This document shows, piece by piece, positions 10,928 through 23,307 of a stretch of 64,000 nucleotides of DNA (position 1 is the first letter of the stretch; every line of letters starts with the position of its first letter). Position numbers and translations under genes: made by a program. A model generated the notes under the pieces. The model had not been told where the DNA came from, made no database searches, and was given only the letters and a program-made list of their open reading frames with translations. The stretch spans positions 62,903,022 through 62,967,021 of the forward strand of contig OZ020306.1 of the NCBI GenBank assembly GCA_963971305.1. The letters run 5' to 3'. The DNA comes from Arcuatula senhousia. Taxonomy: Eukaryota > Mollusca > Bivalvia > Mytilida > Mytilidae.

Positions 10928-13900
10928 ATATAAAAGTGTACAGGATGATGTTCACTAGGAGGCATGTTTTGTAGAGTGAATGTAAATCAGTATACAGGAT
11001 GATATTCCCCAGGATGCAGGTGTGAAGAATGACTGTATATCAGTAGGCGGGTGTGTAGGATGACTCTAAAAGTGTACTGGATGATATTCCCCAGGCGGTA
11101 GGTTTGATGAGAGACTTTATATCAGTGTGCAGGATTATGGTCCCCAGGAGGCAGGTGTGGAGGGTGACTGTATATCAGTATACAGGAGGATGTTCCCCAG
11201 GAGGCAGATGTGTAGGATGATTCTATTAAAGTGTATTGGATGATATTACCCAGGCGATAGGTTTGTAGAGAAACTGTATATCAGTGTGCAGGATGATATT
11301 CCCCAGGAGGTAGGTTTGTAGAGAGATTGTATATCAGTGTTTAGGATTGTGTTCGCCAGGAGGCAGGTGTGGAGGGTGATTGTATATCAGTATACAGGAT
11401 GATGTTCCCCAGAAGGCAGGTGTGTAGGATGACTATAAAAGTGTACAGGATGATGTTCCCTAGGAGGTAGGTTTGTAAAGAGACTGTATATTGGTGTAAA
11501 GGATTATGTTCCCCGGGAGGCAGGTGTGGAAGATGACTATATTTAAGTATACAGGATGATGTTCCACAGGAGGCAGGTGTGTAGGTTGACTCTTTATATA
11601 AGTGTAAAGGATGATGTTCCCCAGGAGGTAGGTTTTTAGAGAGACTGTTTATCATTGTGCAGGATTATGTTTCCCAGGAAGCAGGTGTGGATGGTGACTT
11701 TAAATCAGAGTGCAGGATGACGTTTCCAAGGAAGCAGGTGTGCAGGGTGACTGTATTTCAATATACAGGATGATGTTTCCTAGGCGGCAGATGTGTAGGG
11801 TGACTTTACATAAGTGTACAGCATGATGTTCCCCTGGAAGTAGGTTTGTAGAGAGACTGTATATCATTGTTCAGGATGATATTCCCCTGGAAATAGGTTT
11901 GTAGAAAGACTGTTTATCAGTGTGCAGGACTATGTACCCCAGGAGGCAGGTGTGTAGAGTGACTGTATATCAGTGTACTGGATGATGTTCCAAGGGAGGT
12001 AAATGTGTAGAGTAAATGTATATCAGTCTAATGGATGATCCCATGGATGTAGTTGTGTAGAGTGACTGTATATCTGTGTACAGGATGATGTTCCCAGGGA
12101 TGTGGGTGTGAAGAATGACTGTATATCAGTAGGCGGGTGTGTAGGATGACTCTAAAAGTGTACTGGATGATATTCCCCAGGCGGTAGGTTTGATGAGAGA
12201 CTTTATATCAGTGTGCAGGATTATGTTTCCCAGGAGGCAGGTGTGGAGGGTGACTGTATATCAGTATACAGGAGGATGTTCCCCAGGAGGCAGGTGTGTA
12301 GGATGATTCTATTAAAGTGTATTGGATGATATTACCCAGGCGGTAGGTTTGTAGAGAAACTGTATATCAGTGTGCAGGATGATGTTCCCCAGGAGGCAGG
12401 TGTGTAGAGAGACTGTATATCATTGTGCAGGATGATATTCCCCAGAAGGTAGGTTTGTAGAGAGACGTTTATCAGTGTGCAGGACTATGTTCCCCAGGAT
12501 GCAGGTGTGTAGAGTGACTGTATATCAGTGTACTGGATGATGTTCCAAGAGAGGTAAATGTGTAGAGTGACTGTATATCAGTCTAATGGATGATGTTCCC
12601 ATGGATGTAGTTGTGTAGAGTGACTGTATATCTGTGTACAGGATGATGTTCCAAGGGATGAAGGTGTGAAGAATGACTGTATATCAGTGTATTGTATAAT
12701 GTTCCTAGGGAGACAGGTGTGTAGAGTAACTGTATATAAGTATAGATTATGATGTTCCCAAGAAGGCAGGTGTGTAGTGTGACTGTATTTCAATATACAT
12801 GTTGATTTTTCCAGGAGGCAGGTGTGTAGGGTGACTTTATATTCGTTAACAGGATTGTGTTCCCCAGGAGGCAGGTGTGGAGGGTGACTGTATATCAGTA
12901 TACAGGAGGATGTTCCCCAGGAGGCATGTGTGTAGGATGACTCTATAAAAGTGTACTGGATGATATTCCCCAGGCGGTAGATTTGTAGAGAAACTGTATA
13001 TCAGTGTGCAGGATTATGTTCCCCAGGAAGCAAATTTGGAGGGTGACTGTATTTTAGTATACAGGAGGATGTTTTTAGGAGGCAGGTGTATATGATGACT
13101 CTATCAAAGTGTACTGGATGATATTCCCCAGGCGGTAGGTTTGATGAGAGACTTTATATCAGTGTGCAGGATTATGTTCCCCAGGAGGCAGGTGTGGAGG
13201 GTGACTTTATATCAGTGTGCAGGATGATGTTTCCAAGGAAGCAGGTGCGTAGAAAGACTGTATTTTAATATACAGGATGATGTTCCCCAGGAGGCAGGTG
13301 TGTAGGGTGACTCTATATAAGTGAACAGGATGATATTCCCCAGGAGGTAGGTTTGTAGAGAGATTGTATATCAGTGTTTAGGATTGTGTTCGCCAGGAGG
13401 CAGGTGTGGAGGGTGATTGTATATCAGTATACAGGATGATGTTCCCCAGAAGGCAGGTGTGTAGGATGACTATAAAAGTGTACAGGATGATGTTCCCTAG
13501 GAGGTAGGTTTGTAAAGAGACTGTATATTGGTGTAAAGGATTATGTTCCCCGGGAGGCAGGTGTGGAAGATGACTATATTTAAGTATACAGGATGATGTT
13601 CCCCAGGAGGCAGGTGTGTAGGTTGACTCTTTATATAAGTGTAAAGGATGATGTTCCCCAGTAGGTAGGTTTGTAGAGAGACTGTTTATCATTGTGCAGG
13701 ATTATGTTTCCCAGGAAGCAGGTGTGGATGGTGACTTTAAACCAGTGTGCAGGATGACGTTTCAAAGGAAGCAGGTGTGAAGGGTGACTGTATTTCAATA
13801 TACAGGATGATGTTTCCTAGGCGGCAGGTGTGTAGGGTGACTTTACATAAGTGTACAGCATGATGTTCCCCTGGAGGTAGGTTTGTAGAGAGACTGTATA

Positions 13901-15303
13901 TCATTGTTCAGGATGATATTCCCCTGGAGAAAGGTTTGTAGAGAGACTGTTGATTAGTGTGCAGGACTATGTACCCCAGGAGGCAGGTGTGTAGAGTGAC
14001 TGTATATCAGTGTACTGGATGATGTTCCAAAGGAGGTAAATGTGTAGAGTGACTGTATATCAGTCTAATGGATGATCCCATGGATGTAGTTGTGTAGAGT
14101 GACTGTATATCTGTGTACAGGATGATGTTCCCAGGGATGTAGGTGTGTAGAGTGACTGTATATCAGTGTATTGTATGATATTCATAGGGAGGCATGTGTG
14201 TAGAGTAACTGTATATAAGTATAGATTATGATGTTCCCAAGGAGGCAGATGTGTAGGGTGACCGTATATCAGTGTACAGGATGATGTTATCTGGGAGGCA
14301 GATGTGTAGGCTGACTGTATATCAGTGTACTGGATGATGTTCCCATGGATGTAGGTGTGTAGATTGACTGTATATCAATGTACAGGATGATGTTCCCTAG
14401 GAGGCAGGTTTGTAGAGAGAATGTAAATCAGTTAACAGGATTAGGTTCCCCAGGAGGCAGGTGTGTAGTGTGACTGTATTTCAATATACAGGTTGATTTT
14501 TCCAGGAGGCAGGTGTGTAGGGTGACTTTATATTCGTGTACAGGATTATGTTCCCCAGGAGACAGGTGTGGAGGGTGACTGTATATCAGTATACAGGAGG
14601 ATGTTCCCCAGGAGGCAGGTGTGTAGGATGACTGTATAAAAGTGTACTGGATGATATTCCCCAGGCGGTAGGTTTAAAGAGAAACTGAATATCAGTGTGC
14701 AGGATTATGTTCCCCAGGAAGCAGATTTGGAGGGTGACTGTATTTTACAGGAGGATGTTTTTAGGAGGCAGGTGTATAGGATGACTCTATAAAAGTGTAC
14801 TGGATGATATTTCCCAGGCGGTAGGTTTGATGAGAGACTTTATATCAGTGTGCAGGATTATGTTCCGCAGGAGGCAGGTGTGGAGGGTGACTTTAAATCA
14901 GTGTGCAGGATGATGTTTCCAAGGAAGCAGGTGCGTAGAAAGACTGTATTTCAATATACTGGTTTATATTCCCCAGGAGGCGTGTGTGTAGGGTGACTCT
15001 ATATAAGTGTACAGGATGATGTTCCCCAGGAGGTAGGTTTGTAGAGAGATTGTATATCAGTGTTCAGGATTGTGTTCGCCAGGAGGCAGGTGTGGAGGGT
15101 GATTATATATCAGTATACAGGATGATGTTCCCCAGAAGGCAGGTGTGTAGGATGACTATAAAAGTGTAAAGGATGATGTTCCCTAGGAGGTAGGTTTTTA
15201 AAGAGACTGTATATCGGTGTACAGGATTATGTTTCCCTTGAGGCAGATATGGAAGATGACTATATATCAGTATACAGGATGATGTTCCCCAGGAGGCAAG
15301 TGT

Positions 15304-15378
15304 TTGATTTCTCTACATTATATAATTAAATTCCACATTCATAATTAAAATCTGGTTTGGCAGAGCTGATATATATAA
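15304..15378. other. Non-repeat spacer within arm 2, copy 1
   Basis: About 75 bp beginning TTTGATTTCTCTACATTATA and running to GCAGAGCTGATATATA replaces 53-bp monomer sequence. It recurs at 19288-19362 with one visible difference (AATTAAATT versus AATTCAATT), consistent with the 4.0-kb duplication carrying it along. Its origin is not recognised. Confidence 0.7.
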
Positions 15379-18300
15379 GTGTACAGGATGATGTTCCCCA
15401 GGCGGTATGTTTATAGAGAGACTGTATATCAATGTGCAGGATTATGTTCCCCAGGAGGCAGGTGTGGAGGGTGACTCTATAAAAGCATAGTATATCAGTG
15501 TGCAGGATTGTGTTCCCCAGGAGGCAGGTGTGGAGGGTGACTGTATATCAGTATACAGGATAATAGTGAGCTTCGCTTCGCTCGCATATAAAAGTGTACA
15601 GGATGATGTTCCCTAGGAGGCATGTTTTGTAGAGTGAATGTAAATCAGTATACAGGATGATAATCTAGAGTGAATGTAAATTATACAGGATGACATTCCC
15701 CCGGATGCAGGTGTGAAGAATGACTGTATATCAGTAGGTGGGTGTGTAGGATGACTCTATAAAAGTATACTGGATGATATTCCCCAGGCGGTAGGTTTGT
15801 AGAGAAACTGTATATCAGTGTGCAGGATTATGTTCCCTAGGAAGCAGATTTGGAGGGTGACTGTATTTTAGCATACGGGAGGATGTTCCCCAGGAGGCAA
15901 GTGTGTAGGATGACTCTATAAAAGTGTACTGGATGATATTCCACAGGCGGTAGGTTTGATGAGAGACTTTATATCAGTGTGCATGATTATGTTCCCCAGG
16001 AGGCAGGTGTGGAGGGTGACTGTATATAAGTATACAGGAGGATGTTCCCCAGGAGGCAGGTGTGTAGGATGATTCTATTAAAGTGTACTGGATGATATTA
16101 CCCAGGCGGTAGGTTTGTAGAGAAACTGTATATCAGTGTGAAGGATGATGTTCCCCAGGAGGCAGGTGTGTAGGGTTACTTTATATATAATAGTACAGGA
16201 TGATGTTCCCCTGGAGGTAAGTTTGTAGAGAGACTGTATATCATTGTGCAGGATGATATTCCCCAGGAGGTAGGTTTGTAGAGAGACTTTATATCAGTGT
16301 GCAGGATTATGTTCCCCAGGAGGCAGGTGTGGAGGGTGACTGTATATCAGTATACAGGAGGATGTTCCCCAGGAGGCAGGTGTGTAGGATGATTCTATTA
16401 AAGTGTATTGGATGATATTACCCAGGCGGTAGGTTTGTAGAGAAACTGTATATCAGTGTGCAGGATGATGTTCCCCAGGAGGCAGGTGTGTAGAGAGACT
16501 GTATATCATTGTGCAGGATGATATTCCCCAGGAGGTAGGTTTGTAGAGAGACGTTTATCAGTGTGCAGGACTATGTTCCCCAGGATGCAGGTGTGTAGAG
16601 TGACTGTATATCAGTGTACTGGATGATGTTCCAAGGGAGGTAAATGTGTAGAGTGACTGTATATCAGTCTAATGGATGATGTTCCCATGGATGTAGTTGT
16701 GTAGAGTGACTGTATATCTGTGTACAGGATGATGTTCCAAGGGATGAAGGTGTGAAGAGTGACTGTATATCAGTGTATTGTATGATGTTCCTAGGGAGAC
16801 AGGTGTGTAGAGTAACTGTATATAAGTATAGATTATGATGTTCCCAAGAAGGCAGGTGTGTAGTGTGACTGTATTTCAATATACATGTTGATTTTTCCAG
16901 GAGGCAGGTGTGTAGGGTGACTTTATATTCGTTAACAGGATTGTGTTCCCCAGGAGGCAGGTGTGGAGGGTGACTGTATATCAGTATACAGGAGGATGTT
17001 CCCCAGGAGGCATGTGTGTAGGATGACTCTATAAAAGTGTACTGGATGATATTCCCCAGGCGGTAGATTTGTAGAGAAACTGTATATCAGTGTGCAGGAT
17101 TATGTTCCCCAGGAAGCAAATTTGGAGGGTGACTGTATTTTAGTATACAGGAGGATGTTTTTAGGAGGCAGGTGTATATGATGACTCTATCAAAGTGTAC
17201 TGGATGATATTCCCCAGGCGGTAGGTTTGATGAGAGACTTTATATCAGTGTGCAGGATGATGTTTCCAAGGAAGCAGGTGCGTAGAAAGACTGTATTTCA
17301 ATATACAGGATGATGTTCCCCAGGAAGCAGGTGTGTAGGGTGACTCTATATAAGTGTACAGGATGATATTCCCCAGGAGGTAGGTTTGTAGAGAGATTGT
17401 ATATCAGTGTTTAGGATTGTGTTCGCCTGGAGGCAGGTGTGGAGGGTGATTGTATATCAGTATACAGGATGATGTTCCCCAGAAGGCAGGTGTGTAGGAT
17501 GACTATAAAAGTGTACAGGATGATGTTCCCTAGGAGGTAGGTTTGTAAAGAGACTGTATATTGGTGTAAAGGATTATGTTCCCCGGGAGGCAGGTGTGGA
17601 AGATGACTATATTTAAGTATACAGGATGATGTTCCCCAGGAGGCAGCTGTGTAGGTTGACTCTTTATATAAGTGTAAAGGATGATGTTCCCCAGGAGGTA
17701 GGTTTGTAGAGAGACTGTTTATCATTGTGCAGGATTATGTTTCCCAGGAAGCAGGTGTGGATGGTGACTTTAAATCAGTGTGCAGGATGACGTTTCCAAG
17801 GAAGCAGGTGTGAAGGGTGACTTTATTTCAATATACAGGATGATGTTTCCTAGGCAGCAGGTGTGTAGGGTGACTTTACATAAGTGTACAGCATGATGTT
17901 CCCCTGGAGGTAGGTTTGTAGAGAGACTGTATATCATTGTGCAGGATGATATTCCCCTGGAGATAGGTTTGTAGAGAGACTGTTTATCAGTGTGCAGGAC
18001 TATGTACCCCAGGAGGCAGGTTTGTAGAGTGACTGTATATCAGTGTACTGGATGATGTTCCAAGGGAGGTAAATGTGTAGAGTGACTGTATATTAGTCTA
18101 ATGGATGATCCCATGGATGTAGGTGTGTAGAATGACTGTATATCAGTGTATTGTATTATATTCATAGGGAGGCATGTGTGTAGAGTAACTGTATATAAGT
18201 ATAGATTATGATGTTCCCAAGGAGGCAGATGTGTAGGGTGACCGTATATCAGTGTACAGGATGATGTTCTCTGGGAGGCAGATGTGTAGGCTGACTGTAT

Positions 18301-19287
18301 ATCAGTGTACTGGATGATGTTCCCATGGATGTAGGTGTGTAGATTGACTGTATATCAATGTACAGGATGATGTTCCCTAGGAGGCAGGTTTGTAGAGAGA
18401 ATGTAAATCAGTTAACAGGATTAGGTTCCCCAGGAGGCAGGTGTGTAGAGTGACTGTATTTCAATATACAGGTTGATTTTTCCAGGAGGCAGGTGTGTAG
18501 GGTGACTTTATATTCGTGTACAGGATTATGTTCCCCAGGAGACAGGTGTGGAGGGTGACTGTATATCAGTATACAGGAGGATGTTCCCCAGGAGGCAGGT
18601 GTGTAGGATGACTCTATAAAAGTGTACTGGATGATATTCCCCAGGCGGTAGGTTTAAAGAGAAACTGAATATCAGTGTGCAGGATTATGTTCCCCAGGAA
18701 GCAGATTTGGAGGGTGACTGTATTTTACAGGAGGATGTTTTTAGGAGGCAGGTGTATAGGATGACTCTATAAAAGTGTACTGGATGATATTTCCCAGGCG
18801 GTAGGTTTGATGAGAGACTTTATATCAGTGTGCAGGATTATGTTCCGCAGGAGGCAGGTGTAGAGGGTGACTTTAAATCAGTGTGCAGGATGATGTTTCC
18901 AAGGAAGCAGGTGCGTAGAAAGACTGTATTTCAATATACAGGTTTATATTCCCCAGGAGGCGTGTGTGTAGGGTGACTCTATATAAGTGTACAGGATGAT
19001 GTTCCCCAGGAGGTAGGTTTGTAGAGAGATTGTATATTAGTGTTCAGGATTGTGTTCGCCAGGAGGCAGGTGTGGAGGGTGATTATATATCAGTATACAG
19101 GATGATGTTCCCCAGAAGGCAGGTGTGTAGGATGACTATAAAAGTGTAAAGGATGATGTTCCCTAGGAGGTAGGTTTTTAGAGAGACTGTATATCGGTGT
19201 ACAGGATTATGTTTCCCTGGTGGCAGGTATGGAAGATGACTCTATATCAGTATACAGGATGATGTTCCCCAGGAGGCAAGTGTTTGA

Positions 19288-19362
19288 TTTCTCTACATTA
19301 TATAATTCAATTCCACATTCATAATTAAAATCTGGTTTGGCAGAGCTGATATATATAAGTGT
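19288..19362. other. Non-repeat spacer within arm 2, copy 2
   Basis: Second copy of the spacer at 15304, 3984 bp downstream and in the same context between CCCCAGGAGGCAAGTG and AAGTGTACAGGATG. It serves as a landmark for the ~4.0-kb higher-order unit. Confidence 0.7.
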
Positions 19363-21877
19363 ACAGGATGATGTTCCCCAGGCGGTATGTTTATAGAGAG
19401 ACTGTATATCAATGTGCAGGATTATGTTCCCCAGGAGGCAGGTGTGGAGGGTGACTCTATAAAAGCATAGTATATCAGTGTGCAGGATTGTGTTCCCCAG
19501 GAGGCAGGTGTGGAGTGTGACTGTATATCAGTATACAGGATAATAGTGAGCTTCGCTTCGCTTGCATATAAAAGTGTACAGGATGATGTTCCCTAGGAGG
19601 CATGTTTTGTAGAGTGAATGTAAATCAGTATACAGGATGATATTCTAGAGTGAATGTAAATTATACAGGATGATATTCCCCCGGATGCAGGTGTGAAGAA
19701 TGACTGTATATCAGTAGGTGGGTGTGTAGGATGACTCTATAAAAGTGTACTGGATGATATTCCCCAGGCGGTAGGTTTGTAGAGAAACTGTATATCAGTG
19801 TGCAGGATTATGTTCCCTAGGAAGCAGATTTGGAGGGTGACTGTATTTTAGCATACGGGAGGATGTTCCCCAGGAAGCAAGTGTGTAGGATGACTCTATA
19901 AAAGTGTACTGGATGATATTCCACAGGCGGTAGGTTTGATGAGAGACTTTATATCAGTGTGCAGGATTATGTTTCCCAGGAGGCAGGTGTGGAGGGTGAC
20001 TGTATATAAGTATACAGGAGGATGTTCCCCAGGAGGCAGGTGTGTAGGATGATTCTATTAAAGTGTACTGGATGATATTACCCAGGCGGTAGGTTTGTAG
20101 AGAAACTGTATATCAGTGTGAAGGATGATGTTCCCCAGGAGGCAGGTGTGTAGGGTTACTTTATATATAATAGTACAGGATGATGTTCCCCTGGAGGTAA
20201 GTTTGTAGAGAGACTGTATATCATTGTGCAGGATAATATTCCCCAGGAGGTAGGTTGGTAGAGAGACGTTTATCAGTGTGCATGACTATGTTCCCCATGA
20301 TGCAGGTGTGTAGAGTGACTGTATATCAGTGTACTGGATGATGTTCCAAGGGAGGTAAATGTGTAGAGTGACTGTATATCAGTCTAATGGATGATGTTCC
20401 CATGGATGTAGTTGTGTAGAGTGACTGTATATCTGTGTACAGGATGATGTTCCCAGGGATGTAGGTGTGTAGAGTGACTGTATATCAGTGTATTGTATGA
20501 TGTTCCTAGGGAGGCAGTTGTGTAGAGTAACTGTATATAAGTATAGATTATGATGTTCCCAAGGAGGGAGGTGTGTAGAATGACTGTATATCAATATACA
20601 GGTTGATACCAGGAGGTAGGTTTGCAGAGAGATTGTATATCAGTGTGCAGGATTGTGTTCCCCAGGAGGCAGGTGTGGAGGGTGACTGTATATCAGTATA
20701 CAGGATGATATTCCCAAGGAGGCAGGTGTGTAGGGTGACTCCATAAAAGTGTACAGCATGATATTCCCTAGGAGGCATGTTTTGTAGAGTGAATGTAAAT
20801 CAGTATACAGGATGATGTTCCCCAGGAGGAAGGTGTGTAAAATGACAGTATATCAGTAGGAGAGGTGATATTTCCAAGGAAGCAGGTGTGTAGAGTGATT
20901 GTATTTCAATATACAGAATGATGTTTTCAGGAGGCAGGTGTGTAGGGTGACTTTATATTCGTGTACAGGATTATGTTCCGCAGGAGGCAGGTGTGAAGGG
21001 TGACTGTATATCAGTACACAGGAGGATGTTCCCCAGGAGGCAGGTGTGTAGGATGACCTTATAAAAGTGTACTGGATGATATTTCCCAGGCGGTATGTTT
21101 GTAGAGAAACTGTATATCAGTGTGCAGGATTATGTTCCCTAGGAAGCAGATTTGGAGGGTGACTGTATTTAAGTATAGAGGAGGATGTTCCCCAGGAGGC
21201 AGGTGTGTAGGATGACTCTATAAAAGTGTCCTGGATGATATTCCCCAGGCAGTAGGTTTGATGAGAGACTTTATATCAGTGTGCAGAGTTATGTTCCCCA
21301 GGAGGCAGGTGTGGAGGGTGACTGTATATATAATAGTACAGGATGATGTTCCCCTGCAGGTAGGTTTGAAGAGAGACTGTTTATCAGTGTTCAGGACTTT
21401 GTTCCCCAGGATGCAGGTGTGTAGAGTGACTGTATATCAGTGTACTGTATATGTTCCAAGGGAGGTAAATGTGTAGAGTGACTGAATATCAGTCTATTGG
21501 ATGATGTTCCCATGGATGCAGTTGTGTAGAAGGACTGTATATCAGTGTATTGTATGATACAGGATGGTGTTCTCTAGGCGGCAGGTGTGTAGGATGACTC
21601 TATAAAAGTGTACTGGATGATATTTCCCAGGCGGTAGGTTTGATGAGAGACTTTATATAAGTGTGCAGGATTATATTCCCCAGGAGGCAGGTGTGGAGGG
21701 TGACTGTATATCAGTATACAGGAGGATGTTCTCCAGGAGGCAGGTGTGTAGGATGTTTCTATAAAAGTGTATTAGATGATATTACCCAGGCGGTAGCTAT
21801 AGGTTTGTAGAGAAACTGTAGATCAGTGTGCAGGATGATGTTCCCTAGGAGGCAGGTGTGTAGGGTTACTTTATATA

Positions 21878-23305
21878 CAGTCGACGAACCTCGATGTGTC
21901 GAACTCGGATTATTCGTATACTCGGATTACTCGAACTATACTCATGGAAAAAAGAAACTGTGCATGTATATTGAAAATCAATTGAACCCATATTTCTTTT
22001 AATCAGAAAATCGTAAAAAATACATTTATCGAGTTGAAATTTTCACTGAATGTCGAGTGGACCACGCCGATCATTTTTGGATAAAAATCCGAAATTTGTG
22101 TAATTCCAGTTTCTGAGATTAAAAAAAAAACACTTTTTTAACCCAAAAATGAAAAATCAAGATTTTCAATGAAAATTAAAGCTGTAAACTTTCAACCACT
22201 AAAAGAATAATCGTTTTTGGTGAAAATCAGCAGAGAAAACTTAATTTCAAAACTGTGCATTTTTTCCAAAGTGTGATTTTGTGAATTTCAAATTGACACT
22301 CCCTGATTTCAAACTGCAAACAAAACATCTTTTAGGGGTCTAAAAATGATTGTTTTTGTCCACATCTTTACAAAAATGATTTTGCAATACTTTTGTAATA
22401 AAATGTATCAAATACTAAATAAAATTTTGAATTTGTGATTTTTCAAAGTGATGCACAGTTTCTTTTTTCCGTTAGTATATTTTGAAAGTCCCGGAAAAAT
22501 TCCCAATAACTCAATGTATTTTTACCTTTGATTACTCGAACTCTGATAGTTCGAATTCTCGGTTAAGTCGAGGTATTTTGACAGTCCCAACGCTTTGAAA
22601 ATAATAGTAATTAACCTTGATTAGTCGAAGTCGACTTTACAAATTCTTTGATGTCATTTTAATTGATTCGTGACCGCCGTATGGCTTCAAAAGGTGTTAA
22701 TCATGAGTTGTTTATTTAATGATTGGACACGTGTGTATTGGTGTGTAACTGTTTGATCTGATCACCCAAGCGTGTTTAACATCATGGTTAATTGTGTGTT
22801 TAATCTGAGTAAACGAATTTAATCAGTAAAGCCGGTTTTTTAAAGGATTTTTTAGTTTCAATACATAAATTAAAATGATTAATTGATATTTTTGATAAAA
22901 TAAAATAAATCGGCGTCGTCTCAAGAAGAAACTCAACTTCCACCATAACCAGTGACTAACAACATACGTGTTAATTCGTTTCGTAACTGATTTTGTCTTT
23001 TCAATGTTTGAATGGTTGATTGCAACATATGATGGTGATTCAAGATTGGAATAAATTTTTAAAACATGTTTTATTTTAATAATTTATTTTACACAAAGTA
23101 ATCTCTTGACACGATGACATGTCTTCAAATACACACAACACAACAAAATACGAGTAATATCTAGACATGGAAGATGGTACATGTATAGGACACACGACGG
23201 ACGATTCCACTTCGAGTTTAATTCGTAACTCGGATGACTCGAACCTCTGATAACTCGAATACTTTTCATTGGTCCCCTCGACTTCGAGTTAACGAGGTTC
23301 GACTG
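21878..23305. mobile_element. 1428-bp non-autonomous pogo/Tigger-like element, TA target duplication
   Basis: The left end reads CAGTCGACGAACCTCGATG and the right end, reverse-complemented, CAGTCGAACCTCGTTAACTC: near-identical terminal inverted repeats apart from three extra bases on the left. TA flanks both sides (21876-21877, 23306-23307). Related satellite units near 16187 read ACTTTATATATAATAG without interruption, which is the empty site. Subterminal TCGAACTCGGATTA-type words repeat inside both ends, as is common for this type. The interior is AT-rich with no open frame long enough for a transposase, so it would need one in trans. The pogo/Tigger assignment rests on end sequence and TA duplication only. 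Confidence 0.8.
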
Positions 23306-23307
23306 TA

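Larger units (their letters stand above)
12200..20280 (-). repeat. Two tandem ~4.0-kb higher-order units inside arm 2
   Basis: Matching landmarks lie 3984-4088 bp apart: GATTCTATTAAAGTGTATTGG at ~12303 and ~16391, CATGTGTGTAGGATGACTC at ~12928 and ~17008, the TTTGATTTCTCTACATTATA spacer at 15304 and 19288, and the CGCTTCGCTCGC tag at 15566 and 19546. Boundaries are approximate (about 12.2-16.3 kb and 16.3-20.3 kb), with a partial third copy continuing to ~20.6 kb. Small differences show these are true diverged paralogues. Confidence 0.75.
10928..21875 (-). repeat. Satellite C array, arm 2a (inverted)
   Basis: The same 53-bp monomer appears reverse-complemented on the plus strand (AGGAGGCAGGTGTGTAGGGTGACT, TATATCAGTGTGCAGGATGATG and similar). 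It is organised in kilobase higher-order units: blocks starting near 11341, 13378 and 17411 share the same order of variants, as do 12578, 16664 and 20379. The array is interrupted by ~75-bp non-repeat spacers at 15304 and 19288 and by short CGCTTCGCTCGC tags at 15566 and 19546. The right end is the TA target of the inserted element at 21878. Confidence 0.95.

Noticed and set aside
23084..23269. 61-codon minus-strand frame as a transposase remnant in the pogo-like element
   Set aside because: No DDE motif or helix-turn-helix pattern is visible and it overlaps the subterminal TCGAACTCGGATTA-type repeats.
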